The notes: generated by a model not told the origin, from the letters alone. Positions 35,592 to 44,577 are shown, counted from the stretch's first letter. The stretch: DNA of 64,000 nt from Streptantibioticus silvisoli (GCF_027947535.2 NZ_JAAGKO020000024.1:56021-120020), one strand, 5' to 3'. Numbers and translations: made by a program.

Positions 35592-36964
35592 CCGGCACGA
35601 TCGCCTGGCCGCAGGCGCTCGCGACCGCGCAGCGGCTGGTCGCCCACCCCGGGCGGTCGGCCGAGGCGGTCGAGACGGTGCTGGCCAAGGCGCCGGTCTT
35701 CCAGAACCGCGACTTCCCGCTGTCGCCGATGCCCGTGCTCGTACGGGAGGAGGCGGCGCGGGCGCTGCGCTCGCCGCTGGAGGAGTACGTCACCCTGCTC
35801 GGCGACGTGGTGCGCCACTACCGCGAACAACCCGAGGTCCGCGCCTGGTACGGGCTGCCGGCCGACGCCGACCGGCTCATCGCGGCCGACCCGGGACCCG
35901 GCGACGCGCCGTGGGTGTGCCGGCTGGACTGCTACCTGGAGCAGGCCACCGAACGGCTGGTGCTGCTGGAGAACAACGCCGACGCGCCCGCCGGGACGCT
36001 GTTCACCTCCCGGATCAACGACGTGGTGGAACAGGTCACGGCCCTGGTGGCGCCCGACAGCGTCGCGGAGCCGTCGGCCCTGACCTACCGGGGCCGCGAC
36101 CGGTTCCTCGACGCGCTGCTGGACGCTTCGCGCGCGGCGGCGGCCCGGGTGCCGGGCAAGTCCGCGACGCCCCAGCGGGTGGCGGTGCTGCAACCGCGCG
36201 GGGCCGCGAACCGCGAAAGCGTGGAGATGGTCGAGGAGTTCGGCTCCCGCGGGCTGGAGGTCTTCCTCGCCGACCCCCGGGACCTGCGGGTGACCGGCGG
36301 GCGGGCCACGTTCGGCTCCCGCACCGCCGACCTGTGCTGGAACAAGGTCAACACGGTCGCCTGGAACGCCATGACCGCCGACGCCGACCTGGTCGCGACC
36401 TGGGAGCGGGCGCTGCGCGACACGCCGATGGTGCACGTCAACCCGTTCGGTTCGCGCTACGTCGCCGAGAACAAGTTGAGCCTCGCCTTCGTGCAGGAAC
36501 CGCGGTTCGCCCACCTGTTCAGCGATGCCCAGCGTCAACTCGTCGCCGACCTGCTGCCCTGGACGCGCCGGGTGGCGGAGCAGACCCCCGGCGTGGACGG
36601 CCGGACCTCCCTGCTGGCGGACCTGCTGGAGCGGCAGGGCTCCTTCGTGCTGAAGGAGGCGTACGACATCCGCGGCGACGGCGTCACCGTGGGCCACGAC
36701 GTGCCGCGCGGCGCCTGGCGCGACGCGGTGCGGCGCGCGGCGGCCGGCGGCCACATCGCCCAGTCGCGGGTCAGACCGCTCCAGTACCCGGTGGTCACCG
36801 CCGGGTCGGACCGGGTCGACCCGATGTCCATCAGCCTGGACGCCTACCTGCTGGGCGGCGCGCTCGCCGGGTTCGGCTCGAAGGCCAGCCACAACGCCAA
36901 GATCAACATCTTCCAGGGCGGCCAGAAACTGGCTGTCCACGTCACGTCTGGAGAATCCTGGTGA
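35588..36964 (+). CDS. Circularly-permuted-type ATP-grasp protein 1 (putative amide ligase)
   Basis: A 458-residue protein. The middle has CRLDCYLEQATERLVLLENNADAPAGTLFTSRIND, and the C-terminal part has FVLKEAYDIRGDGVTVGHDV and AQSRVRPLQYPVV. These are hallmarks of circularly permuted ATP-grasp and glutathionylspermidine-synthase-like proteins, in which the nucleotide-binding Lys lies late in the chain. Such enzymes join a carboxylate to an amine using ATP. It resembles the gene at 40880 in layout but is clearly diverged from it. Coupled at both ends by GTGA overlaps. Confidence 0.75.
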   Translation: MTGTIAWPQALATAQRLVAHPGRSAEAVETVLAKAPVFQNRDFPLSPMPVLVREEAARALRSPLEEYVTLLGDVVRHYREQPEVRAWYGLPADADRLIAADPGPGDAPWVCRLDCYLEQATERLVLLENNADAPAGTLFTSRINDVVEQVTALVAPDSVAEPSALTYRGRDRFLDALLDASRAAAARVPGKSATPQRVAVLQPRGAANRESVEMVEEFGSRGLEVFLADPRDLRVTGGRATFGSRTADLCWNKVNTVAWNAMTADADLVATWERALRDTPMVHVNPFGSRYVAENKLSLAFVQEPRFAHLFSDAQRQLVADLLPWTRRVAEQTPGVDGRTSLLADLLERQGSFVLKEAYDIRGDGVTVGHDVPRGAWRDAVRRAAAGGHIAQSRVRPLQYPVVTAGSDRVDPMSISLDAYLLGGALAGFGSKASHNAKINIFQGGQKLAVHVTSGESW

Positions 36965-37653
36965 CCGAGCCAGCAACGACACTGTCACCGGCGTTCGCGT
37001 CGCTGGCCGCGCGGGGCACCGCGGTGGTCAGCGACGCCATGGACCTGCTGGGCGCCGACGGGCAGATCCTGGGCCCGCGCCGCCTGTCGGGCCAGGGCCC
37101 GGTGGTGGGCCCGGCCTTCACCGTCCAGTTCGAACCGGTCGAGCCGGGCGCGAAGGGGCCAGCGGCGGACTTCCTCGACGACGTACCGGCCGGCTCGGTC
37201 GTGGTGCTGGCCGCCGGCGCGGCGGACTGCACCGTGTGGGGTGACATCCTCGCCGAGGTGGCCATCGCCAGGGGAGTGGCCGGCACCGTCATCGACGGCA
37301 TGTGCCGCGACCTGGACGGTATCCGCGAACTCGGGTACTCCGTGTGGGCCCACGACGCCTTCATGCGGTCCGGCAAGAACCGGGTGCGGATGACGGCCTG
37401 CCGGCAGCCGGTGGTGATCGGCCGCGGCGCCGAGGCCAGGACCGTGCGGCCGGGCGACGTCGTCTGCGCCGACGGCAGCGGGGTGACCGTGGTGCCCGCC
37501 GACCGGCTGGCGCAGGTCGTGGAGACCGTCGAACGGATCGGCGCGATGGAGGACCTCGTCCTGAAGGACGTGCGGGCCGGAGTCAGCCTGCGGGAGGCCC
37601 GCGCGCGCCACGGCTACAACCGGATGGCGCTGCGCGTCGCGGAAGGCGGCTGA
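36961..37653 (+). CDS. RraA-type aldolase/decarboxylase
   Basis: A 230-residue protein of the RraA/4-hydroxy-4-methyl-2-oxoglutarate aldolase family (PF03737): TAVVSDAMDLLGADG, AAGAADCTVWGDILAEVAIARGVAGTVIDGMCRDLDGIREL (the conserved G-x-RD-type metal/substrate segment, here CRDLDGI), VWAHDAFMRS, VRPGDVVCADGSGVTVVPADR. Members split or decarboxylate 2-keto-4-hydroxy diacids; others have lost activity. With the HMGL gene it gives the cluster two aldolase-type enzymes. GTG start overlapping the previous stop. Confidence 0.88.
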   Translation: MTEPATTLSPAFASLAARGTAVVSDAMDLLGADGQILGPRRLSGQGPVVGPAFTVQFEPVEPGAKGPAADFLDDVPAGSVVVLAAGAADCTVWGDILAEVAIARGVAGTVIDGMCRDLDGIRELGYSVWAHDAFMRSGKNRVRMTACRQPVVIGRGAEARTVRPGDVVCADGSGVTVVPADRLAQVVETVERIGAMEDLVLKDVRAGVSLREARARHGYNRMALRVAEGG

Positions 37654-37655
37654 CG

Positions 37656-38252
37656 GTGGAGGCGGTGCGCGACGACGTCGGCCTGCTGGAACTGGTGGGC
37701 ACCCGGCGCAGCGCCGGACGCCTGCTGGACACCGCGCCCGACGACGCCGAGGTCGAACGGCTGGTGGGGCTTGCGATGACCGCCCCGGACCACGCCTACC
37801 TGCGGCCCTGGCGGTTGGTGCTGATCCGCGACGGCGCCCGGGGGGACCTGGGGGACGCGCTGGCGCAGGCGTCCGGCAACCCGGCCCAGGCACTCAAGCC
37901 GCTGCGGGCCCCGCTGCTGATCGCGATCGTGCTGTGCCCGCAGCAGCACCCGAAAGTCCCCGAGTGGGAGCAACTGGCGGCGGCCGTCGGCGTCGTGACC
38001 ACCCTCGGGCTGCTCATGCACGCCGCCGGGTGGGCCACGAACTGGCGCACCGGTCCCCACCTCGACGCGCGACCGGTGCGCGAGGTGCTGCGCCTGGCGG
38101 ACGGCGAACGGGCGCTGGGGTTCCTCTACACCGGGCGCCCGGACGCCGAGGACGGCCGCGGCCCGCGCCCGCAGCCCGACCCCGCGGCCCACCTGAGCAC
38201 GCTGGGCCGCGACGACCGGATCGTCAACGGCTCGCCCGGGGTGGTCCGTTGA
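37656..38252 (+). CDS. Nitroreductase family flavoprotein
   Basis: A 198-residue FMN oxidoreductase: RRSAGRLLDTAPDDAEVERLVGLAMTAPDHAYLRPWRLVLIRD, then a helical AAVGVVTTLGLLMHAAGWATNWRTGPHLD and the ERALGFLYTGRPDAE segment. This looks like the YdjA/short nitroreductase group, which acts on small nitro, quinone or imine substrates; some cluster-borne members dehydrogenate intermediates instead. GTG start 2 bases past the RraA stop; its stop overlaps the next TTG start. Confidence 0.88.
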   Translation: MEAVRDDVGLLELVGTRRSAGRLLDTAPDDAEVERLVGLAMTAPDHAYLRPWRLVLIRDGARGDLGDALAQASGNPAQALKPLRAPLLIAIVLCPQQHPKVPEWEQLAAAVGVVTTLGLLMHAAGWATNWRTGPHLDARPVREVLRLADGERALGFLYTGRPDAEDGRGPRPQPDPAAHLSTLGRDDRIVNGSPGVVR

Positions 38253-39550
38253 GCCCGAGCACTCCCCGCCCGGCCACCGCCACCGGTGGCCGGGCGCGTT
38301 CCACCGCGGACGGCACACCGCCGAAGGGCCTCGGACGCGAGTTCGGGAAACTGTGGACCGCGTCCACCACGTCGGCGATCGGCGACGGCATCTCGCTGAC
38401 CGCCGCCCCGCTGATGGCCAGCACCCTGACCGACGACCCCCGGCTCATCGCCGGGGTGACCATGGCCCTGACGCTCCCGTTCGCCCTGTTCGGGCTGCCC
38501 GCCGGCGTGCTGGTGGACCGGCTGGACCTGCGGCGCGCCATGATGCGCATCGACTACCTGCGGGGCACGGCGGTCACGCTGTTCGCGCTGTCGGTGGCCT
38601 TCGGCTGGGCCCACCTCTACACGCTCTACCTGTGCTTCTTCCTCATCGGCACCTGCGAGACGTTCTTCCGCAACGCCTCGCAGATCGTGGTGCCCTCGGT
38701 GGTCCCCGGGGCACTGCTGGTCGAGGCCAACGGGCGGCTGCTGGGGGCGCAGACGGCCGCCAACCAGTTCGTCGGGCCGCTCGTCGGCTCCGCGCTGTTC
38801 GCCGTGGTGACCGGGGCGCCGTTCGCGGTGGACGCGGCGACGTTCTTCGTGTCGGCGACGCTGCTGCTGACCCTGCGCACGACGGCGTCCCCCGCCACGG
38901 CCGTACGCACCGGCGCGGCCGCGGCGCGCCCCGGGCTGCTCGCCGACATGACGACCGGCGCCCGCTGGCTGCTGCGCCACCGGCTGCTGCGGAACCTGGC
39001 GTTCATCGCCGGCACCATCAACCTCGTGGTGACCGGCGGGATGGCCGTCCTGGTGGTGCACGCGCACACGGTGCTGCGGATCGGCGACTTCGGCTACGGC
39101 CTGCTGCTGGCCTGCCAGGCCGTCGGAGCGGTCCTGGCCTCCCGGGTCTCGGCCACCCTGGCGCGGCGGATCGGCTCCGAACGGGCACTGGTCTGCGTCG
39201 CGCTCGCCCTGGCCGTCGGCAACACGGTGGTCTGGCTGGTGCCGTCCGCCTGGGCGGTGGGCGCGGCCCTGGCACTGACCGCCTGCGCCGGGGTGACGTG
39301 GGACGTGGTGGTCGTCGTCCTGCGGCAGACCCTCATCCCCAAGGAACTCCAGGGCCGGGTCAACAGCGTCTACCGCCTGCTGGCCTGGGGCGCCATGCCG
39401 GTCGGCGCCGGCCTCGCGGGCCTGGGCGCCAAGGCACTGGGAACATCCGCGGTCTTCGGGCTCGGCGCCGCCGTCATGGCGGTCGTCACGGTCCGGCTGG
39501 TCCTGGCGGCACGCGTGAACTGGATATCTGCGGCAGGAGCTGAGAGTTGA
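38249..39550 (+). CDS. MFS transporter, probable product exporter of the cluster
   Basis: A 433-residue MFS protein of the MFS_3 type, starting at TTG 38249 (TTGA overlap with the nitroreductase stop). A 35-residue hydrophilic start is followed by EFGKLWTASTTSAIGDGISLTAAPLMA (helix 1), the loop motif GLPAGVLVDRLDLRRAM and about twelve helices. Position inside the operon makes it the likely exporter of, or resistance pump for, the cluster product. Its last codons lead directly into the M20 gene (TGATG). Confidence 0.9.
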   Translation: MSPSTPRPATATGGRARSTADGTPPKGLGREFGKLWTASTTSAIGDGISLTAAPLMASTLTDDPRLIAGVTMALTLPFALFGLPAGVLVDRLDLRRAMMRIDYLRGTAVTLFALSVAFGWAHLYTLYLCFFLIGTCETFFRNASQIVVPSVVPGALLVEANGRLLGAQTAANQFVGPLVGSALFAVVTGAPFAVDAATFFVSATLLLTLRTTASPATAVRTGAAAARPGLLADMTTGARWLLRHRLLRNLAFIAGTINLVVTGGMAVLVVHAHTVLRIGDFGYGLLLACQAVGAVLASRVSATLARRIGSERALVCVALALAVGNTVVWLVPSAWAVGAALALTACAGVTWDVVVVVLRQTLIPKELQGRVNSVYRLLAWGAMPVGAGLAGLGAKALGTSAVFGLGAAVMAVVTVRLVLAARVNWISAAGAES

Positions 39551-40851
39551 TGCACGGCACCACGGGAGAGCGCGCCAGCGGCGCGGACGGCAGCACGGGG
39601 GAGCGCGCCACCGGCGCGGGCGACACCACGGGGGAGCGCGCCAGCGGCGCGGGCGACACCACGGGAGAGCGCGCCAGCAGCGCGGACGGCAGCACGGGAG
39701 AGCGCGCCACCGGTGCGGACGGCAGCGCGGGGGAGCGCCCCACCGGCGCGGGCGACACCACGGCACGCGATCGGACGCACCAGGACGTCCTGCGGTCGAC
39801 CGACCTGCTCACGCTCACCGCGGCCCTGGTGGCCGTGCCGTCGGTGAGCGGCGACGAGCAGGAACTGGCCGATCTGGTGGAACGGCGGCTGCGCGCCCGG
39901 GCTCCCCGGCTGACCGTGCACCGCGTGGGCAACAACGTCGTCGCGCGCACCGAGGACGGCACCGCGCGCGCGGAGCGCGTCGTGCTGGCCGGCCACCTCG
40001 ACACCGTGCCGGTGATGCCGCGCGGCCCGGAGCCGGGAGGTGCGGGGAAGGTCCGCGGACTCGGTGCGGTGGACATGAAGGGCGGCCTCGCCGTCATGCT
40101 CCTGCTGGCGGAGCAGACCGCGGACAGCGCGTTCGACCTCACCTTCGTCTTCTACGACAAGGAGGAGATCGGGTCGCGCCGCAGCGGGATGAACCTGCTG
40201 TTCGCGGAGCACCGCCCCCTGGTGGTGGGCGACCTGGCGATCCTGCTGGAGCCGACGGGCGGCGCCGTCGAGGCGGGCTGCCAGGGCAACCTCGTCGTCG
40301 AACTCGGCTTCGACGGCACCCGGGCGCACACCGCACGCCCCTGGCAGGGGGTCAACGCCATCCACCGCGCGGCGGCGGCCCTGGCCCGCATCGCGGAACA
40401 CACCCCCGAGCCGGCGGTGATCGACGGACTGGCCTACCGGCAGGCGATGTCCGTCGTCGCCGTCGAGGGCGGAGTGCAGGGCAACGTGGTGCCCGACCGC
40501 TGCACGGTCCGGGTGAACTTCCGGCACGCCGCCTCGCTGGACAGCGACGCGGCGGCGGCGGTCGTCACCGGCCTGGCCCCGGAGGCCGACGACGCACGGG
40601 TCCTGCTGTCCTCCCCGCCCGCGCCGCCGGACCTGCGGCACCCGCTGGTGGCCGCCCTGTGCGCCGCGACCGCCGCCCCGGTCCGGCCGAAGCTCGGCTG
40701 GACCGACGTCGGGCGCTTCGCCGTGCACGGCATCCCGGCCGTCAACTTCGGCCCCGGGGACTCCGAACTCGCCCACGGGCCGAACGAGGTGGTCAGCGAG
40801 GAGGAACTCGCCGACTGCCACGCCGCCCTGTACAAACTCCTGTCCTCCTGA
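39550..40851 (+). CDS. M20 peptidase/deacylase (DapE/ArgE-like) with an N-terminal 11-residue repeat tail
   Basis: A 433-residue protein. Residues 4-69 are six copies of an 11-residue repeat (TTGERASGADG and variants). From about residue 80 a normal M20 dimetal hydrolase follows: LAGHLDTVPV (His and Asp), GAVDMKGGLAV (bridging Asp), FYDKEEIGSR (catalytic and ligand Glu), LLEPTGGAVEAGCQGNL, GTRAHTARPWQG, and the last His in SELAHGPNEVV. All metal ligands are present. DapE/ArgE enzymes remove N-acyl groups; here it could unmask an amino group or trim a peptide intermediate. The ATG at 39550 has a GGAG RBS. Confidence 0.9.
   Translation: MHGTTGERASGADGSTGERATGAGDTTGERASGAGDTTGERASSADGSTGERATGADGSAGERPTGAGDTTARDRTHQDVLRSTDLLTLTAALVAVPSVSGDEQELADLVERRLRARAPRLTVHRVGNNVVARTEDGTARAERVVLAGHLDTVPVMPRGPEPGGAGKVRGLGAVDMKGGLAVMLLLAEQTADSAFDLTFVFYDKEEIGSRRSGMNLLFAEHRPLVVGDLAILLEPTGGAVEAGCQGNLVVELGFDGTRAHTARPWQGVNAIHRAAAALARIAEHTPEPAVIDGLAYRQAMSVVAVEGGVQGNVVPDRCTVRVNFRHAASLDSDAAAAVVTGLAPEADDARVLLSSPPAPPDLRHPLVAALCAATAAPVRPKLGWTDVGRFAVHGIPAVNFGPGDSELAHGPNEVVSEEELADCHAALYKLLSS
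39559..39756. repeat. In-frame 33-bp coding minisatellite, six copies
   Basis: Six adjacent 33-base units encode (T/S)(T/A)GER(A/P)(S/T)(G/S)A(D/G)(G/D). Differences are mostly single bases. The unit length is a multiple of three, so gain or loss of units keeps the M20 frame open. Confidence 0.95.
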
Positions 40852-40879
40852 CGTCCCGCCAAGGAATCGGAACCCCGCC

Positions 40880-42289
40880 ATGAACCAGTCCTCGCCGTCC
40901 AGCCGCCTGCCCCGGTCGGGGCTGGGAGCGGAGTACCTCGACCACCTCGCGCGCCGCGGCGCCGACCCGCGCGAGCTGACCGAGCACGCGGCCGCCTCCG
41001 AACTGCTGGCGGTCGGCTACGGCGGCCGGTTCCTGCCCGGCCCGGTCTTCGTCACCGCGGCGGAACGCGCCTCGATGGCGGCCGACCTGACGACCCTGCA
41101 CCGGCTGCTGACCGAACTGCCCGACCGGCTGTTCGGCGGCGACCTGGGCGCCTTCGCCGCCGGGGTGGGGATGAACGCCTGCCAGACCTCCGTCGTACGC
41201 CGGGCGGCCGGCACCGCCGACCCGCTGCTGCCGCTCGCCCGCTCCGACCTGTACCGGGACGCGGACGGCTTCAAGCTGCTGGAACTCAACATCACCAGCG
41301 CCCTGGGCGGTTTCGAGAACGCCGACATCAACCGCCTGATGCTGCGGCACCCCGCGCTCGCCGAGTTCGTCGACAAGCACGGCCTCGGCTACCTCGACAC
41401 GCTGCGCGCGATCGCCGACACGCTGCGCGCCGAGTGCTCGGCCCACCTGCCCGACAGCGGCCGCCCGGTCGTCGCCCTCGCCGACTGGCCGCAGAGCTTC
41501 GTCAGCTACGCGCCGCGGCTGGGCGTCATGGCCCGGCTGCTGGACGGCCTGGGCATCGACGCCGTCCCCTGCCACGTCGGGCAGATCCGCGAACGCGGCG
41601 ACCGCCTGGAGATCGACGGCCGCACGATCGACGTGGTCTTCCGCTTCTTCCTCGTCGAGGAGATCGTCACCGACGACGACGTCGCCCTGGTCGAGCCGAT
41701 CCTGCGCGCCGTCGAACGCGGCACCGTCGGGCTCTTCAGTCGGCTGGACGCGGAACTGTACGGCAACAAGGGTGCGTTGGGCATGCTCTCCGACGACCGC
41801 AACCGGTCCGCCTTCACCGCCGACGAGCACGCCTGCCTGGACCGCTTCCTGCCCTGGACCCGGCCGGTCCGCCGCACGCTGGCCCTCGGCGACGGCACCG
41901 AGGCGGAACTCGTACCGTACGCCCTCGCCCACCAGCACGACCTGATCCTCAAGCCGACGCTCCTGCACGGCGGCAGCGGCATCGTCCCCGGCTGGACCGT
42001 GCCGGCCGAGGAGTGGCAGGCCCGGCTCGCCGAGGCGGTGGACGGCCCGTACGTACTCCAGCGGCGCGTCCGGCCGGTCCCGGAGTCCTTCCCCGCGCAG
42101 CACGGCGACGGCTCCCAGGAGCTGTACCTCAACTGGGGGGTCTTCCTCACCGACTCCTCCGTCACCGGCGGCGACGGCTACGGCGGCTGCATCGTCCGCG
42201 GCAGCACCGACCCGCAGGTCGGCGTGGTCAGCATGTCCGGCGGAGCACGGGTCGGCTGCTGCTTCCACGAGTCGACACCAGCGGTCTGA
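40880..42289 (+). CDS. Circularly-permuted-type ATP-grasp protein 2 (putative amide ligase)
   Basis: A 469-residue protein with the same overall layout as the gene at 35588: LARSDLYRDADGFKLLELNITSALGGFENADINRLML in the middle, DVVFRFFLVEEIV, LYGNKGALGMLSD, and late in the chain HDLILKPTLLHGGSGIVPGW and PYVLQRRVRPVPESFP, which look like the ATP-grasp Lys/Gly-loop and the adenine-binding strand. The pattern is that of circularly permuted ATP-grasp, glutathionylspermidine-synthase-like proteins. It probably forms an amide bond. The ending TGGARVGCCFHE has a Cys pair. Confidence 0.75.
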   Translation: MNQSSPSSRLPRSGLGAEYLDHLARRGADPRELTEHAAASELLAVGYGGRFLPGPVFVTAAERASMAADLTTLHRLLTELPDRLFGGDLGAFAAGVGMNACQTSVVRRAAGTADPLLPLARSDLYRDADGFKLLELNITSALGGFENADINRLMLRHPALAEFVDKHGLGYLDTLRAIADTLRAECSAHLPDSGRPVVALADWPQSFVSYAPRLGVMARLLDGLGIDAVPCHVGQIRERGDRLEIDGRTIDVVFRFFLVEEIVTDDDVALVEPILRAVERGTVGLFSRLDAELYGNKGALGMLSDDRNRSAFTADEHACLDRFLPWTRPVRRTLALGDGTEAELVPYALAHQHDLILKPTLLHGGSGIVPGWTVPAEEWQARLAEAVDGPYVLQRRVRPVPESFPAQHGDGSQELYLNWGVFLTDSSVTGGDGYGGCIVRGSTDPQVGVVSMSGGARVGCCFHESTPAV

Positions 42290-42336
42290 ACGGGCCCGTA
42301 CCGACCCAGCGGATCGACACAGGAGTGCCGCAGCAC

Positions 42337-43572
42337 ATGAAGATCGCCCTCGTCGACGGTCACTCGACCGGACGGGCCCTCGTCGAGGCCGTCCGGCGGC
42401 GCGGAATACCGTGCGTCCACATCAGCAGCTCCCCCCGGATGTCGGAGTACTTCACCCGGGGGTTCGACCCCGCGTGGTACGACGCGTGCCTGGACGCCAC
42501 CGCCGGCCCGGCGGCCCTCGCCGCGCGGCTGGCCTCGCTGGGGGTGACCCGGGTGGTGGCCGGCACCGAGTCGGGGGTGGTCCTCACTGACACGCTCACC
42601 CACCTGATGGCACTGCCCGGCAACCGCTACGAGACGGTCGGCGCCCGGCGCGACAAGGCGGCGATGGGCCGTGCGGTGGCCGCGGCCGGGCTCGCCACCC
42701 CGCTCACCGCCGAGTTCGCGGACGCCGACCGGGCCGCGACCTGGTTCGCCGCCGGCGGACTGGCCGAGGCGGTCGTCAAACCGCCGAGCAGCGCGGGCAG
42801 CGACAACGTGCGCTTCTGCCGCACGGCCGACGAGGTGCGCGAGGCGTGCGCGCGGGTGCTGGGCTCCCGGAACCTCTACGGCGAACCCAACCGCGCCGCG
42901 CTGGTGCAAGAACGCCTGCACGGGGTGGAGTACTACGCCAACTCCGTCTCCCACGACGGCGTCCACCGGATCGCCGAACTGTGGCGCTACACCAAGCGCT
43001 CCGGCGCGGGCGGCCACCCCGTCTACGACTACGAGCAGCCCGTCGCACCGGACGCGGCGCAGGCGGCCTCCGTCAGGGCGTTCGTCCCCGCCGTCCTGGA
43101 CGCCCTCGGGGTGGCCTGCGGCGCCGCCCACACCGAGGTGATGGCGACCGCCCGGGGGCCGGTGCTCATCGAGAGCGGCGCCCGGCTCGGCGGCGGCACG
43201 CTGCCCTGGGTGATCGAGAAGTACTGCGGCACGTCCCAGACCAGCCTGCTCGCCGACACCCTGGTCGAACCGGACGCCCTGCGCCGCTTCGACGACACCG
43301 CCGCCGTGCGGCCGGGTGAGCTGCGCAACGTGGCGCTCATCAACTCCGAGGCGGGGACGGTGCGTTCGCTCGACTGGGCCGACCGGCTCCAGCGGCTGCC
43401 CACCCTGGTCGCCCTCAGCCACGGTGTCCGCCCCGGCCAGCGGCTGCCGGTGACCACCGACCTGCTCAGCTCACCCGGCTACGTCTACCTCGCGGCCCAG
43501 GACCCGCACGAGGTCGAACGCGACTACGACGCCCTGCGGTTCATGGAGTCCCGTTCGCTGTACACCGGTTGA
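42337..43572 (+). CDS. ATP-grasp carboxylate-amine ligase (amino-acid ligase type)
   Basis: A 411-residue conventional ATP-grasp enzyme of the BacD/carbamoyl-phosphate-synthase-like group: N-terminal KIALVDGHSTGRALVEAVRRRG, then RRDKAAMGRAVAAAGLATP, the ATP-binding Lys and loop in AVVKPPSSAGSDNVRFC, LVQERLHGVEYYANSVS, AAHTEVMATARGPVLIESGARLGGG (metal-binding Glu and substrate Arg). It should activate a carboxylate as acyl phosphate and join it to an amine, as in dipeptide antibiotics. RBS AGGAG. It is the last gene of the cluster. Confidence 0.88.
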   Translation: MKIALVDGHSTGRALVEAVRRRGIPCVHISSSPRMSEYFTRGFDPAWYDACLDATAGPAALAARLASLGVTRVVAGTESGVVLTDTLTHLMALPGNRYETVGARRDKAAMGRAVAAAGLATPLTAEFADADRAATWFAAGGLAEAVVKPPSSAGSDNVRFCRTADEVREACARVLGSRNLYGEPNRAALVQERLHGVEYYANSVSHDGVHRIAELWRYTKRSGAGGHPVYDYEQPVAPDAAQAASVRAFVPAVLDALGVACGAAHTEVMATARGPVLIESGARLGGGTLPWVIEKYCGTSQTSLLADTLVEPDALRRFDDTAAVRPGELRNVALINSEAGTVRSLDWADRLQRLPTLVALSHGVRPGQRLPVTTDLLSSPGYVYLAAQDPHEVERDYDALRFMESRSLYTG

Positions 43573-43799
43573 GCGCGTACGTGAGCTGACGCCATGTCAA
43601 TAAGCACTGCGAGAGGGGTGGTTGAGGCGGCGCTGCGGGACGGCGCGAGGTCCGACGCCCGGACTGCTGCCTGCGGCCGGCGGCCGGCGGACCGGGGGAC
43701 CGGACCGGCGGACCGGGACCGGACCGGTGTATCGGGTCATTACCGGCGGATCGGGGTCGGACCGGGGGGAAGGCGGGCTCGCGACGGGCGTGCGCCGGG

Positions 43800-44549
43800 T
43801 CACCCGGAAGCGTGGACCTGGCGCAAGCCCGTGAGCAGGACGTCGAGCGCCGCCTCGAAGGCGCTGCCGCCCATCCGGTGCAGTTCGTGGCGCACGGCGG
43901 CCAGGGCGGGGTGGGTGTCGTCCGGGCACGACTGGTAGGCGTCGGTCCACGCCCGCTCGTCGGCCTCGCGCCGCGCGTCCGGCAGGGCGAGCGCCGCCGC
44001 CTCCAGGGCCGCGTGGCCCAGGACCGTGTCGATGAACAGGTGGTAGGCGCGAACGGCCCCGGCCGCGCCGAAACCCGCCCGGAGCAGGATGGCGATGCCG
44101 GTCTCCACGGCACGGAACTCGTTCTCACGCCGGGTCACCCGGGACGCCGCCAGCACCGCGAGCCGCGGGTGCGCGAGCAGGACGGCACGGATGCGCAACG
44201 CCATCCCGCGCAGCGCCGCCGTCCAGTCGTCGTCCGGGGTGAAGCCGCGCATCGCCTCACCGATCAGCCGGTCGGCGATGGCCAGGTGCAGGTCGTCGGT
44301 GCTGTGGAAGTAGCGGTAGACGGCACTCGGATCGCAGCTCAGCGCCGCCCCCAGCCGCCGCACGCTCAGCCCCTCGGGACCGTGCTCGTGGCTCAGCCGC
44401 ACGGCGGTGTCGATGATCAGGTCGGCCGACAGCAGCACGCCGCCACGGGTGGGTCTGCGCCGCCGCCGCTCGGCGGGCACCCGGTTCGCCCCGGCCACGG
44501 TGTCCTCCCCGAGGTCCGTTCGCGCGTCAGCGGTGTCCTGTCGCCGCAC
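43800..44549 (-). CDS. TetR family regulator at the end of the biosynthetic cluster
   Basis: A 249-residue TetR with a long basic N-terminal arm (AERRRRRPTRGG), a helix-turn-helix at about 40-85 (ADLIIDTAVRLSHEHGPEGLSVRRLGAALSCDPSAVYRYF) and a TetR_C-type C-terminal domain. It converges on the ligase gene and is divergent from the amidohydrolase gene. A GTCAAC/GTTGAC site lies just upstream. It may control the exporter and cluster or only the amidohydrolase. GTG start. Positions 43573-43799 hold CCGGACCGG-type simple repeats and no gene. Confidence 0.88.
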   Translation of the reverse strand: MRRQDTADARTDLGEDTVAGANRVPAERRRRRPTRGGVLLSADLIIDTAVRLSHEHGPEGLSVRRLGAALSCDPSAVYRYFHSTDDLHLAIADRLIGEAMRGFTPDDDWTAALRGMALRIRAVLLAHPRLAVLAASRVTRRENEFRAVETGIAILLRAGFGAAGAVRAYHLFIDTVLGHAALEAAALALPDARREADERAWTDAYQSCPDDTHPALAAVRHELHRMGGSAFEAALDVLLTGLRQVHASG

Positions 44550-44577
44550 GAGCAGGCTGGGCCACGTCCGCCCTTAT

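Noticed and set aside
34862..36964. A longer 700-residue start for the first CP-ATP-grasp gene
   Set aside because: The upstream part lies out of frame over the aminotransferase gene and is Arg-rich; the GTG at 35588 overlapping the stop is the natural start.
38126..39766. A 546-residue minus-strand frame over the MFS gene and the M20 repeat
   Set aside because: Its N-terminal CRPRRWRAPPWCRP-type repeats are only the reverse reading of the 33-bp minisatellite; the rest is antisense to the transporter.
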